Below are positions 34,504 through 42,333 of a stretch of DNA of 64,000 nt, in pieces (position 1 is the stretch's first letter; each line of letters opens with the position of its first letter). The stretch is from assembly GCF_010974945.1 (NCBI RefSeq), contig NZ_JAAIVB010000003.1:1-64000 (forward strand), written 5' to 3'. Origin of the DNA: Noviherbaspirillum galbum (lineage in GTDB: Bacteria; Pseudomonadota; Gammaproteobacteria; Burkholderiales; Burkholderiaceae_D). A program made the position numbers and the translations under genes. Under the pieces are notes generated by a model. That model saw nothing but the letters and a program-made list of their open reading frames with translations. It did no database searches and was not told where the DNA came from.

Positions 34504-35832
34504 TCAGTCGGCGATGCGGGAATGTTGCCGGGTGTCTTTCATCGTGGCATACACCAGCAGGGAACAGAAGATGCATCCAGCGACATACCAGTAGAACCAT
34601 GCCTCGTGGCCAGCCTGCTTGAGCCACAGGGCGATGTACTCGGCGGTGCCGCCAAAGACCGAGACCGCGACGGCATACGGAAAGCCGACCCCGAGCGCGC
34701 GGATCTCGGCCGGAAAGAGTTCTGCCTTCACGACGGCGTTGATCGAGGTGTAGCCGGAAACGATGACCAGGGCGGCAACGTTGAGGAAGAAGGCAGTCCA
34801 GGCGTCATGCGTCTGGCTCATCGCCGTCAGCAGCGGAACCGTGCTCAGCGTACCGAGCACGCCGAAGGCCATGAGCACCGGCCGGCGGCCGACCCGGTCG
34901 GAAATTGCGCCGACGAGCGGCTGCAGCATGGCAAAGATCGCCAGCGAGGCGGCCGACACCAGGGTCGCCTGGTCCTTGCCGAGCCCGACGGTATTCACCA
35001 GGAATTTCTGCATGTAGGTGGTATAGGTGTAGAAGGCGACAGTCCCGCCCATGGTCAGCCCGATGACGGCAAGCACGGCCTTGGGATGGGAGAACAGCGC
35101 GCGAAGCGTGCCCCGGTCCTGCGCGCCGGTCTTTGCCTTCTTGAACTCGCGGGTTTCATCCATCTTCCCGCGCAGGCCCATCGCCGCGATCGCGCAGAGC
35201 GCGCCGATGAAGAAGGGAACGCGCCAGCCCCAGTCTTCGAGCTGGGCGCTGGTCAGCACCACGCGCTGCAACAGGATCAGCAGTCCCAGCGCGAGGAGCT
35301 GGCCCATGATGAGCGTGACGTACTGGAAGCTGGAGTAGAAGCCGCGGTCCTTCGCCGTGGCGATTTCGCTGAGATACGTCGCCGAAGTGCCATACTCCCC
35401 GCCCACGCTCAAGCCCTGCAGCAGCCGTGCGAGCACCAGCATGACCGGCGAGGCGATTCCTATCGTTGCATATCCCGGCGTGAGGGCAATGATGAGCGAG
35501 CCGAGGCACATCAGCACGACGGAAAACACCAGCGCCGACTTGCGGCCGTGGCGATCGGCGTGCTTGCCCATCAGCCAGCCGCCGATCGGCCGCGCGAGGA
35601 AGCCGACGGCAAAGACTGCGGCGGCATTCAGCAGTTGCGCCGTCTCGTCGCCCTTGGGGAAGAACGACTTCGCGAAATAGATGGCGAATGCAGAGTACAC
35701 GTACCAGTCATACCACTCGATGAGATTGCCGACCGAGCCTGAAAAGATGGATCGCAGACGGTGCAGGGCGGATTTGTCCTGCTCCGCCCGGGCGGAGGAA
35801 GGGCGAACGGTTTCGATGGATTCGGGTGTCAT
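34504..35832 (-). CDS. kgtP: MHS-family dicarboxylate permease (KgtP/PcaT-like alpha-ketoglutarate transporter)
   Basis: 442 residues with 12 predicted membrane segments. The sequence closely follows E. coli KgtP in several places: GNLIEWYDWYVYSAFAIYFA, LLQGLSVGGEYGTSATYLSE and FYSSFQYVTLIMGQLLAL. It is a proton symporter of the major facilitator superfamily. The start at 35832 has AAGGAGA. It is divergent from a Cache protein and a DctB/DctD-type pair, and a sigma-54-like promoter lies 72 bases upstream. In Pseudomonas aeruginosa, MifS/MifR control a related alpha-ketoglutarate permease, so the same logic is inferred here. Confidence 0.88.
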   Translation of the reverse strand: MTPESIETVRPSSARAEQDKSALHRLRSIFSGSVGNLIEWYDWYVYSAFAIYFAKSFFPKGDETAQLLNAAAVFAVGFLARPIGGWLMGKHADRHGRKSALVFSVVLMCLGSLIIALTPGYATIGIASPVMLVLARLLQGLSVGGEYGTSATYLSEIATAKDRGFYSSFQYVTLIMGQLLALGLLILLQRVVLTSAQLEDWGWRVPFFIGALCAIAAMGLRGKMDETREFKKAKTGAQDRGTLRALFSHPKAVLAVIGLTMGGTVAFYTYTTYMQKFLVNTVGLGKDQATLVSAASLAIFAMLQPLVGAISDRVGRRPVLMAFGVLGTLSTVPLLTAMSQTHDAWTAFFLNVAALVIVSGYTSINAVVKAELFPAEIRALGVGFPYAVAVSVFGGTAEYIALWLKQAGHEAWFYWYVAGCIFCSLLVYATMKDTRQHSRIAD

Positions 35833-35903
35833 GCTTGTCTCCTTGGTTAACGACGTTGAAAGCGTTTCCGGACGTCTTAATCAAAATCCAGGCCAGCCTC
35901 GGC

Positions 35904-35918
35904 GCTGCCCATGTGCCG
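35904..35918 (-). promoter_or_regulatory. Candidate sigma-54 promoter of the permease gene
   Basis: On the minus strand CGGCACATGGGCAGC. The -24 GGCAC is intact and a -12 GC lies at the correct 10-base spacing, but the TT of TTGC is CA. The start would fall about 60 bases before the permease ATG. Confidence 0.45.
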
Positions 35919-36172
35919 TTCCTAAGTCCCTGTTTTATTTGGAAGCCCAGGATTTACGGCGCCAATCGCGTCGTCACCGGGATACGGATCTCCGGTCCGC
36001 CTGACGGCTCGCGCTACGGAATGCCGTATGCCCCTTGGCGGCTCCTCGGGGCGCATGGCTCTCCGGATGTCCGGAAAGCCGGGAGCGATCCCGTACGAAG
36101 ATCCGGACGACCGCAAACAGGCGGTGCCCCGCTCTCCCGCGTCCTGCCTTACAGCCCATGGACCACCGACAT

Positions 36173-36187
36173 TGGCATGCGAATTGC
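36173..36187 (+). promoter_or_regulatory. Sigma-54 promoter of the Cache-protein gene
   Basis: TGGCATGCGAATTGC matches the consensus TGGCACG-N4-TTGC at all but one position, with correct -24/-12 spacing. Transcription would begin near 36199, 44 bases before the ATG. A sigma-54 activator (DctD type) is encoded 2.4 kb downstream. Confidence 0.7.
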
Positions 36188-36242
36188 CAGGAAGGCCTCG
36201 GCGACTCAGCCAATGACAATCAGCAGACAACGAGGAGGAGAC

Positions 36243-36701
36243 ATGAGGATGTTGAACAAATGGGTGGCGGCAGCCATGCTGGCGATCCTTGCCAATACGG
36301 CCTTCGCGGCGGACAAGCCGCCGGCGGAGCAGGCGGTCGAGCTGGTACACAAGGTGATCGACTACATGAAGGCGAATGGCAAGGAAAAGACGATTGCCGA
36401 GGTCAACAGCGTCAACGGACAGTTCCGCAAGGGCGAGTTGTATGTCACCATCAACGACATGCAGGCAAACACGCTGGCGCATGGCGCCAACCCGAAGATG
36501 CAGGGCAAAAATCTGATTGATCTGAGGGACCCGGACGGCAAATACTTCATGCGTGAACGCCTCGAGCTGGCGAAGAAGCAGAAGAGCGGTTGGCAGGACT
36601 ACAAGTTCGTCAATCCGGTCGACGGCAAGATGGAAAGAAAGGCGATGTACTTCGAGCGGTTCGACGACCTGATCGTCAATTGCGGCATCTACAAGAACTA
36701 A
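36243..36701 (+). CDS. Secreted single-Cache-domain protein
   Basis: 152 residues; GAGGAGGAG before the ATG fixes the start. The signal peptide MRMLNKWVAAAMLAILA ends near AFAAD. The remaining 130 residues read as a single Cache domain (DYMKANGKEKTIAEVNSVNG, LIDLRDPDGKYFMRERLELA and KSGWQDYKFVNPVDGKMERK). It has no anchor or enzymatic domain, so it would be a free periplasmic ligand-binding protein for small organic acids. It has its own sigma-54-type promoter and precedes the sensor kinase gene. It could deliver or sense ligand for that kinase. Confidence 0.85.
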   Translation: MRMLNKWVAAAMLAILANTAFAADKPPAEQAVELVHKVIDYMKANGKEKTIAEVNSVNGQFRKGELYVTINDMQANTLAHGANPKMQGKNLIDLRDPDGKYFMRERLELAKKQKSGWQDYKFVNPVDGKMERKAMYFERFDDLIVNCGIYKN

Positions 36702-36812
36702 GACCATGTACTAAGACCTTGTGCCGGCAAGCGGAAGCGGCCATTGCTGTCCGCGTCTGCTTCCGGGCGGCGCAGTGGCCGGTTTCACCGGCACGGGCGG
36801 TCTGAAAAGGGA

Positions 36813-38672
36813 ATGATGGAACAGACGGCACTGCCCAAGCGCGCCGCTTGGAAACTCCTGCTCCTCGCCTTGCTGGCGGCGATCACCTGGCTCGCCTATG
36901 CCGCCGCCCATCACCACGCGAGCAGGATTCTTCGCGACCAGGCAGACCGCCAGCTCGAGATCATCGCCCACGACCTCGATTCCATCATCGACAAGTTCGA
37001 AACCCTGCCCTTCGCGCTTTCCTTCCACCCCGACGTGATCGAGGCGGCCAGCAGCGCCGATGCGCCGGTGGTCTCCCGCCTGAACGCCGCCCTGCAGGCG
37101 ATCCAGCGCCAGTCCGGTGTCAGCGTCATTTACCTGATCGACCGTGCCGGCAATACCGTCGCTTCCAGCAACTGGGACGATCCGCAAAGCTTCATCGGCC
37201 TGAATTTCCGCTTCCGTCCTTATTTCATCGAGGCGGAACACGGACGCACCGGACGCTTCTACGGCATCGGCACCCGCACCGGGGAGGCTGGCTATTTCAT
37301 CGCCCAGCCTGTCTACCGCCAGGCTTCCGCGATCGCGCCTGCCGTAGTCCGCCCGAACGGCGCCGATGAGAAAATGGACTTCGTCGGCGTCCTCGTCGTC
37401 AAGATCAGCCTGACGGACTTCGAGCGTTCCTGGGGCACGAGCGAAGAACCCATCGCGCTGAGCGACGCGCTGGGCGTGGTCTTCCTCAGCAACCGGGACA
37501 ATATCAAGTACCGCAGCCTCGCCCCCTTGCCTTCCGCTGCGGAGCAACGCCTGGCCGGCACGCTGCAGTATGCCGGCCGCCAGATCGAGCCGATTGCGGC
37601 GCTGCCATTGCGCGAGCGCGTTCATTATTCCCAGGCCGTGGAGCGCGCCATCGGTCCCTCGGGATGGAAGCTGATGCTTTTCCCTAGCCCGGACCGGCCG
37701 AGGGTAACGGCCGGCTATGCGGCATTGATGGCCTTCGTGATCATGGCCTCCGGCCTGTTGGCCGCCTGGGCGCGGTTGCAGCGCCGCAGGCGCATCGAGG
37801 AGCGCTTGTCGGCGCGGGAAGCGCTGGCGAAGGCGGCCGAAGAACTGGACCAGCGTATCGCCCAGCGCACCGAGGAACTCCTGCAGGCCAACCAGCGCCT
37901 GGAAACGAAGTACACGACGCTCAAGCAGACGGAAACACTGCTGCGCGCGACGCAGGATGAATTGCTCCAGGCATCCAAGCTTGCCCTGCTCGGCCAGATG
38001 GCCGCCGGCGTCACCCATGAAATCAACCAGCCGCTCGCCGCGATCCGCGCATTCGCCGACAATTCCCTGCGCTTCCTTGACCGGGATAACACCGCGCAGG
38101 TGCGGGCCAACCTGGCCCATATCAGCTCCGCGTGCGCGCGCATGGGCGCGATCATCAGCCAGCTCAAGGGCTTCGCCCGGAAGAGCGGCGAACAGCTCGA
38201 GCCCGTCCGGCTTGCCGATGCGGTCGAGTCCGCGCTGCTGCTGCTCGAAGGCGACATTTCCGCAGGCCGCGTCGCGGTGCTGAAATCGCTCGATCCACGC
38301 TGCCGGGTGGTCGGCGACCGCCTGCGCATCGAGCAGGTCCTCATCAACCTGCTCAGGAACGCCATCGACGCGGTCGAGCATGCCGCCGCGCCCGAGATAA
38401 CGATCACCTTGGCGGTCGGAACGGAGGACGTCCTGCTTGCCGTGGCGGACAACGGACCCGGGATTCCCGAGAATGTCGCGTCCCGCCTGTTCGAGCCGTT
38501 CTACACAACCAAGCCATCCGGCAAGGGGCTGGGCCTCGGGCTGGCCATTTCATCGTCGATCATCCATGCGATGAACGGCGAGCTTGCCGCCGAAAACCTG
38601 CCGGCCGGCGGCGCCTGCTTTACGATACGCCTGAAAACCATGATTGAACCCGGCACCGAGGAGAGCCATTGA
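36813..38672 (+). CDS. DctB/MifS-type membrane sensor histidine kinase
   Basis: 619 residues from MMEQTALPK at 36813 (or 36816) behind AAAAGGGA. Two membrane segments (about 12-32 and 305-325) flank a periplasmic double-Cache domain with RPYFIEAEHGRTGRFYGIGTR, the DctB hallmark. A coiled coil follows, then HisKA with QMAAGVTHEINQPLAAIRAF and HATPase_c with NLLRNAIDAVEHA and GKGLGLGLAIS. It should phosphorylate the response regulator encoded next, with which it overlaps (TGATG). The ligand is probably a C4- or C5-dicarboxylate, judged from the family and the divergent permease. Confidence 0.92.
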   Translation: MMEQTALPKRAAWKLLLLALLAAITWLAYAAAHHHASRILRDQADRQLEIIAHDLDSIIDKFETLPFALSFHPDVIEAASSADAPVVSRLNAALQAIQRQSGVSVIYLIDRAGNTVASSNWDDPQSFIGLNFRFRPYFIEAEHGRTGRFYGIGTRTGEAGYFIAQPVYRQASAIAPAVVRPNGADEKMDFVGVLVVKISLTDFERSWGTSEEPIALSDALGVVFLSNRDNIKYRSLAPLPSAAEQRLAGTLQYAGRQIEPIAALPLRERVHYSQAVERAIGPSGWKLMLFPSPDRPRVTAGYAALMAFVIMASGLLAAWARLQRRRRIEERLSAREALAKAAEELDQRIAQRTEELLQANQRLETKYTTLKQTETLLRATQDELLQASKLALLGQMAAGVTHEINQPLAAIRAFADNSLRFLDRDNTAQVRANLAHISSACARMGAIISQLKGFARKSGEQLEPVRLADAVESALLLLEGDISAGRVAVLKSLDPRCRVVGDRLRIEQVLINLLRNAIDAVEHAAAPEITITLAVGTEDVLLAVADNGPGIPENVASRLFEPFYTTKPSGKGLGLGLAISSSIIHAMNGELAAENLPAGGACFTIRLKTMIEPGTEESH

Positions 38673-40006
38673 TGCCCGCCACCGCTCCATCCATCGACAT
38701 CCTCCTGGTGGAGGACGAAGAGGCCGTGCGCCTGGCCACCTGCCAGATGCTTGAACTCGACGGCTACCGCGTCCGCGCCTGCCATGACGCGGAAGAAGCC
38801 CTGCGATGGCTGCACCAGGCCTCGCCGACGCTTTTGATCACGGACGTGCGGCTGCCCGGCGCCTCCGGCCTGTCCCTTCTCGAATCGGTCATGCGCATCG
38901 ACGCCACCCTGCCGGTGATACTCGTCACCGGACACGGCGATGTCAGCATGGCGGTCGAGGCAATGCGGATCGGCGCCTGCGACTTCATCGAAAAGCCGTT
39001 TCCCTCGGAGCGGCTGCTGGACTCCGTTCGCCGGGCCTGCGAGAAGCGCCGCCTTTACCTCGAAAACCAGCAGCTCAAGGCGGCATGGGCCAATCATCCC
39101 GACATGCCTGCCCTGATCGGCCAGTCGGCGGCCATGGAGGCGGTTCGCGCATTCATCCGCTCCATCGGTCCCACGGACGTGGATGTCCTGGTCAATGGCC
39201 AGACTGGCACCGGCAAGGAAGTCGTTGCCAGGCAGCTGCACGTGGCCAGCGGAAGAAAGGGGCCGTTCGTGGCGATCAATTGCGGCGCCCTTCCGGAATC
39301 GGTATTCGAAAGCGAAGTCTTCGGACACGAGGCGGGCGCGTTCACCAGCGCCCAGAAGCGCCGGATCGGAAAGCTGGAGCATGCCAATGGCGGCACGTTG
39401 TTCCTGGATGAAATCGAATCGATGCCCCTGGCGCTCCAGGTCAAGCTGCTGCGCGTGCTGCAGGAACGCCGGCTCGAGCGCCTCGGCAGCAACGATGCCA
39501 TTCCCATCGATTGCCGAGTGATCGCGGCGAGCAAGGCCGACCTGCGGAAGCTGAGCGACGAGGGAGGCTTTCGCGAAGACCTGTATTACCGCATCAGCGT
39601 CGTCGCCATCGACCTCCCACGTCTCGCCGACCGGCCAGACGACATTCCGCACCTGCTCTCGCATTTCGTCCAGATCGCCAGCATGCGATTCCAGCGGCCG
39701 GCGCCGGCGTGGTCGGATTTCCAGATGCAGCAATGGCAAGCCATGCCGTGGCCGGGCAATGTCCGCGAGCTCAGGAATTTCGCTGACCGGCTGGTGCTGG
39801 GCGTGGCCACTGCAGTGCCGGGCACCGCTGCGACGGCCGCCACTCCATCGCTGTCGCGCAAGGTGGAACAGTTCGAGCGCGCCGTCATCATCGACGCGCT
39901 CGCCCGCACGAAAGGAAACGTTGCGGCAGCTGCCGAAGCGCTGGAGATTCCGAAGACGACACTCTACGACAAGCTCAAGAAATACGGCATCGGCGCTGAA
40001 AAGTAA
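38672..40006 (+). CDS. DctD/MifR-type sigma-54-dependent response regulator
   Basis: 444 residues. Receiver domain (about 5-125) with D58 in LLITDVRLPG and KP at 108-109. The AAA+ domain has Walker A GQTGTGKE (176-183) and FLDEIESMPLALQ. A C-terminal Fis-type helix-turn-helix follows (NVAAAAEALEIPKTTLYDKL). The sigma-54 contact loop reads GAFTSA (222-227) in place of GAFTGA, a Gly to Ser change at position five. It presumably activates the divergent permease and Cache-gene promoters. The start is the ATG overlapping the sensor stop. Confidence 0.92.
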   Translation: MPATAPSIDILLVEDEEAVRLATCQMLELDGYRVRACHDAEEALRWLHQASPTLLITDVRLPGASGLSLLESVMRIDATLPVILVTGHGDVSMAVEAMRIGACDFIEKPFPSERLLDSVRRACEKRRLYLENQQLKAAWANHPDMPALIGQSAAMEAVRAFIRSIGPTDVDVLVNGQTGTGKEVVARQLHVASGRKGPFVAINCGALPESVFESEVFGHEAGAFTSAQKRRIGKLEHANGGTLFLDEIESMPLALQVKLLRVLQERRLERLGSNDAIPIDCRVIAASKADLRKLSDEGGFREDLYYRISVVAIDLPRLADRPDDIPHLLSHFVQIASMRFQRPAPAWSDFQMQQWQAMPWPGNVRELRNFADRLVLGVATAVPGTAATAATPSLSRKVEQFERAVIIDALARTKGNVAAAAEALEIPKTTLYDKLKKYGIGAEK

Positions 40007-40024
40007 GCCCCGGGGCGACGCGAT

Positions 40025-40090
40025 TCAGGCTGCCGAGGTTGCAGCCAGGAACGCGGCGGCGATGAGCTTGAGGACCCAGGACTTCATCAT
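40025..40090 (-). CDS. Candidate 21-residue signal-peptide-like microprotein
   Basis: A tiny frame on the minus strand opposite the end of the dctD region. It reads MMKSWVLKLIAAAFLAATSA plus a final Ala. The ATG has AAGGAGAT six bases upstream, the strongest ribosome site in this stretch. The product looks like a signal peptide without a mature part, or a one-helix membrane peptide. No function is proposed. A perfect sigma-54 -24 element (TGGCACGA) occurs about 75 bases upstream on the same strand, but its -12 partner is one base out of register. Confidence 0.45.
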   Translation of the reverse strand: MMKSWVLKLIAAAFLAATSAA

Positions 40091-40308
40091 GTCATCTCCT
40101 TGATTTGGTTTTCATCTTGAACCTGCCTGGCTGTCGAATGTTGCCGGCAGCGCGGTTCGTCGTGCCAGTACGTTGACTTCGGCTTCCGGAAAATTCAAGG
40201 AAACGTTCATTTTCATGGCGTATTCAAAACCAACTATTTCATTTTCCGCACAGGCGTTCATTTGATTTCGACCACGCCCGGCAAGGCCGTTTACGGATTT
40301 GACTGCGT

Positions 40309-40389
40309 ATTACTACGTGGTGGCGATGCGTAGTTATCGCGATTGGCGCATGGACCACGCTGGCTGAAAATGCCTCAATTGCAATTGAG
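40309..40389. repeat. Two palindromes in the dctD-XRE interval
   Basis: ATTACTACG (40309-40317) faces CGTAGTTAT (40329-40337), 8 of 9 matching around an 11-base spacer. CTCAATTGCAATTGAG (40374-40389) is a perfect 16-base palindrome. Both lie in about 425 bases without a gene, upstream of a short ORF and candidate RNA. They look like operator sites; the XRE regulator at 41004 is one candidate binder. Confidence 0.45.
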
Positions 40390-40516
40390 CGCGCAACGTG
40401 TTCAACCGAACTCCCCGCCCGGCATAGATCGGGACGGAGAGGCTGGCTTGACGGATCTGCCGCACATGCGCATCGACCGGAAACCATCCGGCGCCAAAAT
40501 AATCCAGGAGACTTCA

Positions 40517-40588
40517 ATGCCCATCTTGCGCTTTTCCTTTCCGTTCTCCGACTGCCGACATTCCGATCGTTGCCGCCCCTTTGGGTAG
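40517..40588 (+). CDS. Candidate 23-residue ORF upstream of an anti-SD RNA
   Basis: Begins MPILRFSFPFSDCRH and ends RPFG, with AGGAGA seven bases before the ATG. The product is rich in Phe, Arg and Cys and matches nothing I know. It is followed within 14 bases by the candidate small RNA at 40602-40662. Small ORFs leading such RNAs are known from cuckoo-type sRNAs, where they are often DUF1127 genes; this one is not DUF1127. Confidence 0.4.
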   Translation: MPILRFSFPFSDCRHSDRCRPFG

Positions 40589-40601
40589 CGATTTCCGCGC
40601 C

Positions 40602-40662
40602 GTGTCTCCTCCAGCCCAACCCCCGGGTGGGAGTTTTGCCCGTGGCGACGCGGGCTTTTTTT
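40602..40662 (+). ncRNA. Candidate small RNA A with anti-Shine-Dalgarno motif
   Basis: Contains GTCTCCTCCA, complementary to ribosome binding sites, then a C-rich hairpin, then a terminator (GCCCG/CGGGC stem at 40638-40655) with seven T. The same order of parts occurs in RNA B at 41485-41553. Resembles cuckoo-type sRNAs with CUCCUCC loops. The 5' end is unknown. Confidence 0.45.
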
Positions 40663-40727
40663 CAGCCTCGCTCGCCAACGCCGATTACCGGCGCACGCAA
40701 TGGCGCGCCTTGTCACGCAACGACACC

Positions 40728-40967
40728 ATGGTTTGGAACGCTTTGCCCAAAAAGACCTTGCTTGGAATCCCCTACGAACTGGGACCGAAGATCGGAAACG
40801 CCGGGCCCTATGCCATTCCCGAGTGGATCGACTGGAACGGCGAACGCTACTGGTTCAACGGGGTGACGGTGGCACCCGTGGATCGGATCGCCATCAACGG
40901 GTCCACGATCACCGTGCCGCCCAACCTCAGGTTCAGCTGCGCGGATGACGATCGATCCGCACCTTGA
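40728..40967 (+). CDS. Hypothetical protein, about 79 residues
   Basis: Begins MVWNALPKKTLLGIPYELG and contains PEWIDWNGERYWFNGVTVAP, which looks like genuine protein sequence. The frame is open further upstream but crosses the terminator of small RNA A, so an internal start is more likely. No ribosome site is obvious. The product is aromatic-rich with no signal peptide. It lies 36 bases before the XRE regulator gene. Confidence 0.35.
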   Translation: MVWNALPKKTLLGIPYELGPKIGNAGPYAIPEWIDWNGERYWFNGVTVAPVDRIAINGSTITVPPNLRFSCADDDRSAP

Positions 40968-41003
40968 AAGCACCAGCATTGTCAGGCTTAGGGAGGAGAA
41001 GAC

Positions 41004-41375
41004 ATGTCAAATCGACTCGAGCGCCAGGCCTTCAGCGGGCGCCTTGTGGCGGCACTGAAGTTCAGGGGACACCAATGCTTTCCCACCGGCGTCATGCGCT
41101 TGTACAACGGCGTGCAGAAAGGAGATGGCGTGACGGTGGCGGCCGTGCGCAAGTGGCTGGTGGGCGAATCGGTGCCGACCCAGGAAAAGATACAGTCACT
41201 GGCGGCGGTGCTCGACGTCTCGCCCGAGTGGCTGCGCTTCGGAACCGGCCCCATGATTAGTTCGGACAGTCCGGGCAGATTGAACGAGGAAGAACTCGAA
41301 TTGCTGCAAAACTATCGCAAGCTGGCAAGCCATCACCGGGTCGCCTTGCTGAACTACCTGCGGCGCGCACAGTGA
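41004..41375 (+). CDS. XRE-like DNA-binding protein
   Basis: 123 residues; GGGAGGAGAA before the ATG is a strong ribosome site. A helix-turn-helix of the lambda-repressor type is suggested by VTVAAVRKWLVGESVPTQEK and LAAVLDVSPEWLRFGTGP. The C-terminus (NEEELELLQNYRKLASHHR) resembles the tail of short XRE regulators. It probably binds DNA near its own gene; the palindromes at 40309-40389 are possible sites. No prophage or toxin partner is adjacent. Confidence 0.75.
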   Translation: MSNRLERQAFSGRLVAALKFRGHQCFPTGVMRLYNGVQKGDGVTVAAVRKWLVGESVPTQEKIQSLAAVLDVSPEWLRFGTGPMISSDSPGRLNEEELELLQNYRKLASHHRVALLNYLRRAQ

Positions 41376-41484
41376 CATGGGACGCCGGTCGTGCGCGCCT
41401 TGTCCCGCGTTGCCCTTATGTGCATGGTGAATAACTATCATCACCACAAGAAAGCAGACATGCCGCGGACGCAAGGCTAAAGTC

Positions 41485-41553
41485 TCGGTTGTCTCCTCCA
41501 ACTCTCCTTGAATTGGATTTACCCGCTGCCCGCAAGGCCAGCGGGTTTTTTTA
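41485..41553 (+). ncRNA. Candidate small RNA B with anti-Shine-Dalgarno motif and terminator
   Basis: GTCTCCTCCA at 41491-41500 is followed by a hairpin (CCAA...TTGG) whose loop is TCCTT. A terminator ACCCGCTG/CAGCGGGT at 41521-41546 ends in seven T. Layout matches RNA A. Promoter uncertain; TATCAT near 41435 is a possible -10. Confidence 0.5.
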
Positions 41554-41669
41554 TCCCGTCGCATTGAATGAAGAAAGCAGAGCCGAGAGAGTGCCCCTAT
41601 TCCGCGCAATGCGGCGCGGCCCGCCGCACTAAGCTTTGCGGTCTTGATCGAGTTTTGCGAAGCACGACG

Positions 41670-42107
41670 ATGGAAACAAACACCCGGGATGAATTTCTGT
41701 TGCAGCGATGGCATGCGCTGCGTGAAGGTGTCGAGACGGCGCCATCGGCGAACGACTGGCAGATGCGCTTCCAGCTGCTTGGCTTCACCCATGCGCTGGT
41801 CGAGCGCGGACTCATGACGGACGCGCAATTCGAGGCCCTGCAACAGCACCTTGCCCCCACTGCCACGTCCCTGATCAAGAGCACCCGCGAGAGCGATGCC
41901 GATCCCTTGCAGGGCACCGGCGCCCACCTGCGCGAAGTCTGGAATGGCCTGCGCCTCACGCTGGCGCTCGTTTCCCAGCCGCGCACCCTGCTCTTCCACC
42001 TGGCGGGCTTTTCCGAAGTCCTGCGCACCGACGGCATCATCGACGAGACCGAATTCGCGGCCGTGTGCCAGCGGGCAAAGTCGCACTGGACGCGAGAAGT
42101 CCATTGA
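41670..42107 (+). CDS. Hypothetical protein, 145 residues
   Basis: Starts METNTRDEFLLQRWHALREG. All-helical, soluble, with no signal peptide. Phrases such as LLGFTHALVERGLMTDAQFE and HLAGFSEVLRTDGIIDETEF look like paired helical hairpins that repeat the pattern GF..[AV]L...G..[MI]...[EQ]F, suggesting an internal duplication. I recognise no family. The ribosome site is weak. It precedes the manganese riboswitch by about 40 bases but is unlikely to be part of that transcript, since a promoter lies between. Confidence 0.6.
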   Translation: METNTRDEFLLQRWHALREGVETAPSANDWQMRFQLLGFTHALVERGLMTDAQFEALQQHLAPTATSLIKSTRESDADPLQGTGAHLREVWNGLRLTLALVSQPRTLLFHLAGFSEVLRTDGIIDETEFAAVCQRAKSHWTREVH

Positions 42108-42140
42108 ATTCGCGGACGATGGTTAAGCCGCAACGGACTT

Positions 42141-42149
42141 TGCTATAAT
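42141..42149 (+). promoter_or_regulatory. Extended -10 promoter of the riboswitch transcript
   Basis: TGCTATAAT is a perfect extended -10 element, which does not need a strong -35. Transcription would begin near 42156, just before the riboswitch aptamer. Confidence 0.7.
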
Positions 42150-42154
42150 TCAGG

Positions 42155-42268
42155 CCGTCATTGGGGAGTAGCCGCCCTTCACCCCGGAGGGGCTTGCGTC
42201 AACATACTTGGTCCGCAGACCATGGCGCAAGCGGTGTATCAGCTTGGCAAGACCTTTGACCATGTTGC
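42155..42268 (+). ncRNA. yybP-ykoY manganese riboswitch
   Basis: Carries the conserved blocks of the proteobacterial yybP-ykoY aptamer: GGGGAGTAGCCGCC at 42163, GCGTCAACATACTTGG at 42196 and TTGGCAAGACCTTTGACCA at 42244. This aptamer senses Mn2+ and switches on manganese export genes, which fits the exporter gene 66 bases downstream. Confidence 0.92.
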
Positions 42269-42273
42269 CTTCC

Positions 42274-42315
42274 CATGCCGGACGGGCGCATGGTCATCGG
42301 TATCCGTCCGGCATG
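42274..42315 (+). promoter_or_regulatory. Hairpin in riboswitch expression platform
   Basis: A 12-base exact stem (CATGCCGGACGG / CCGTCCGGCATG) around an 18-base loop, ending 18 bases before the exporter ATG. No U tract follows, so control of translation is more likely than termination. GACCATG of the aptamer end (42258-42264) can also pair with CATGGTC in the loop (42290-42296), offering a switch. Confidence 0.55.
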
Positions 42316-42333
42316 AAACACTGAAAGCAACCC

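Noticed and set aside
40160-40175. Sigma-54 promoter for the 21-residue ORF
   Set aside because: The -24 element TGGCACG is perfect, but GC at -12 is one base too far away, which normally abolishes recognition.
40517-40967. A single frameshifted gene joining the short ORF at 40517 with the frame ending at 40967
   Set aside because: A one-base shift near 40550 would join them, but a GC stem with seven T at 40638-40662 lies inside and matches the RNA-B terminator, so a small RNA fits better.
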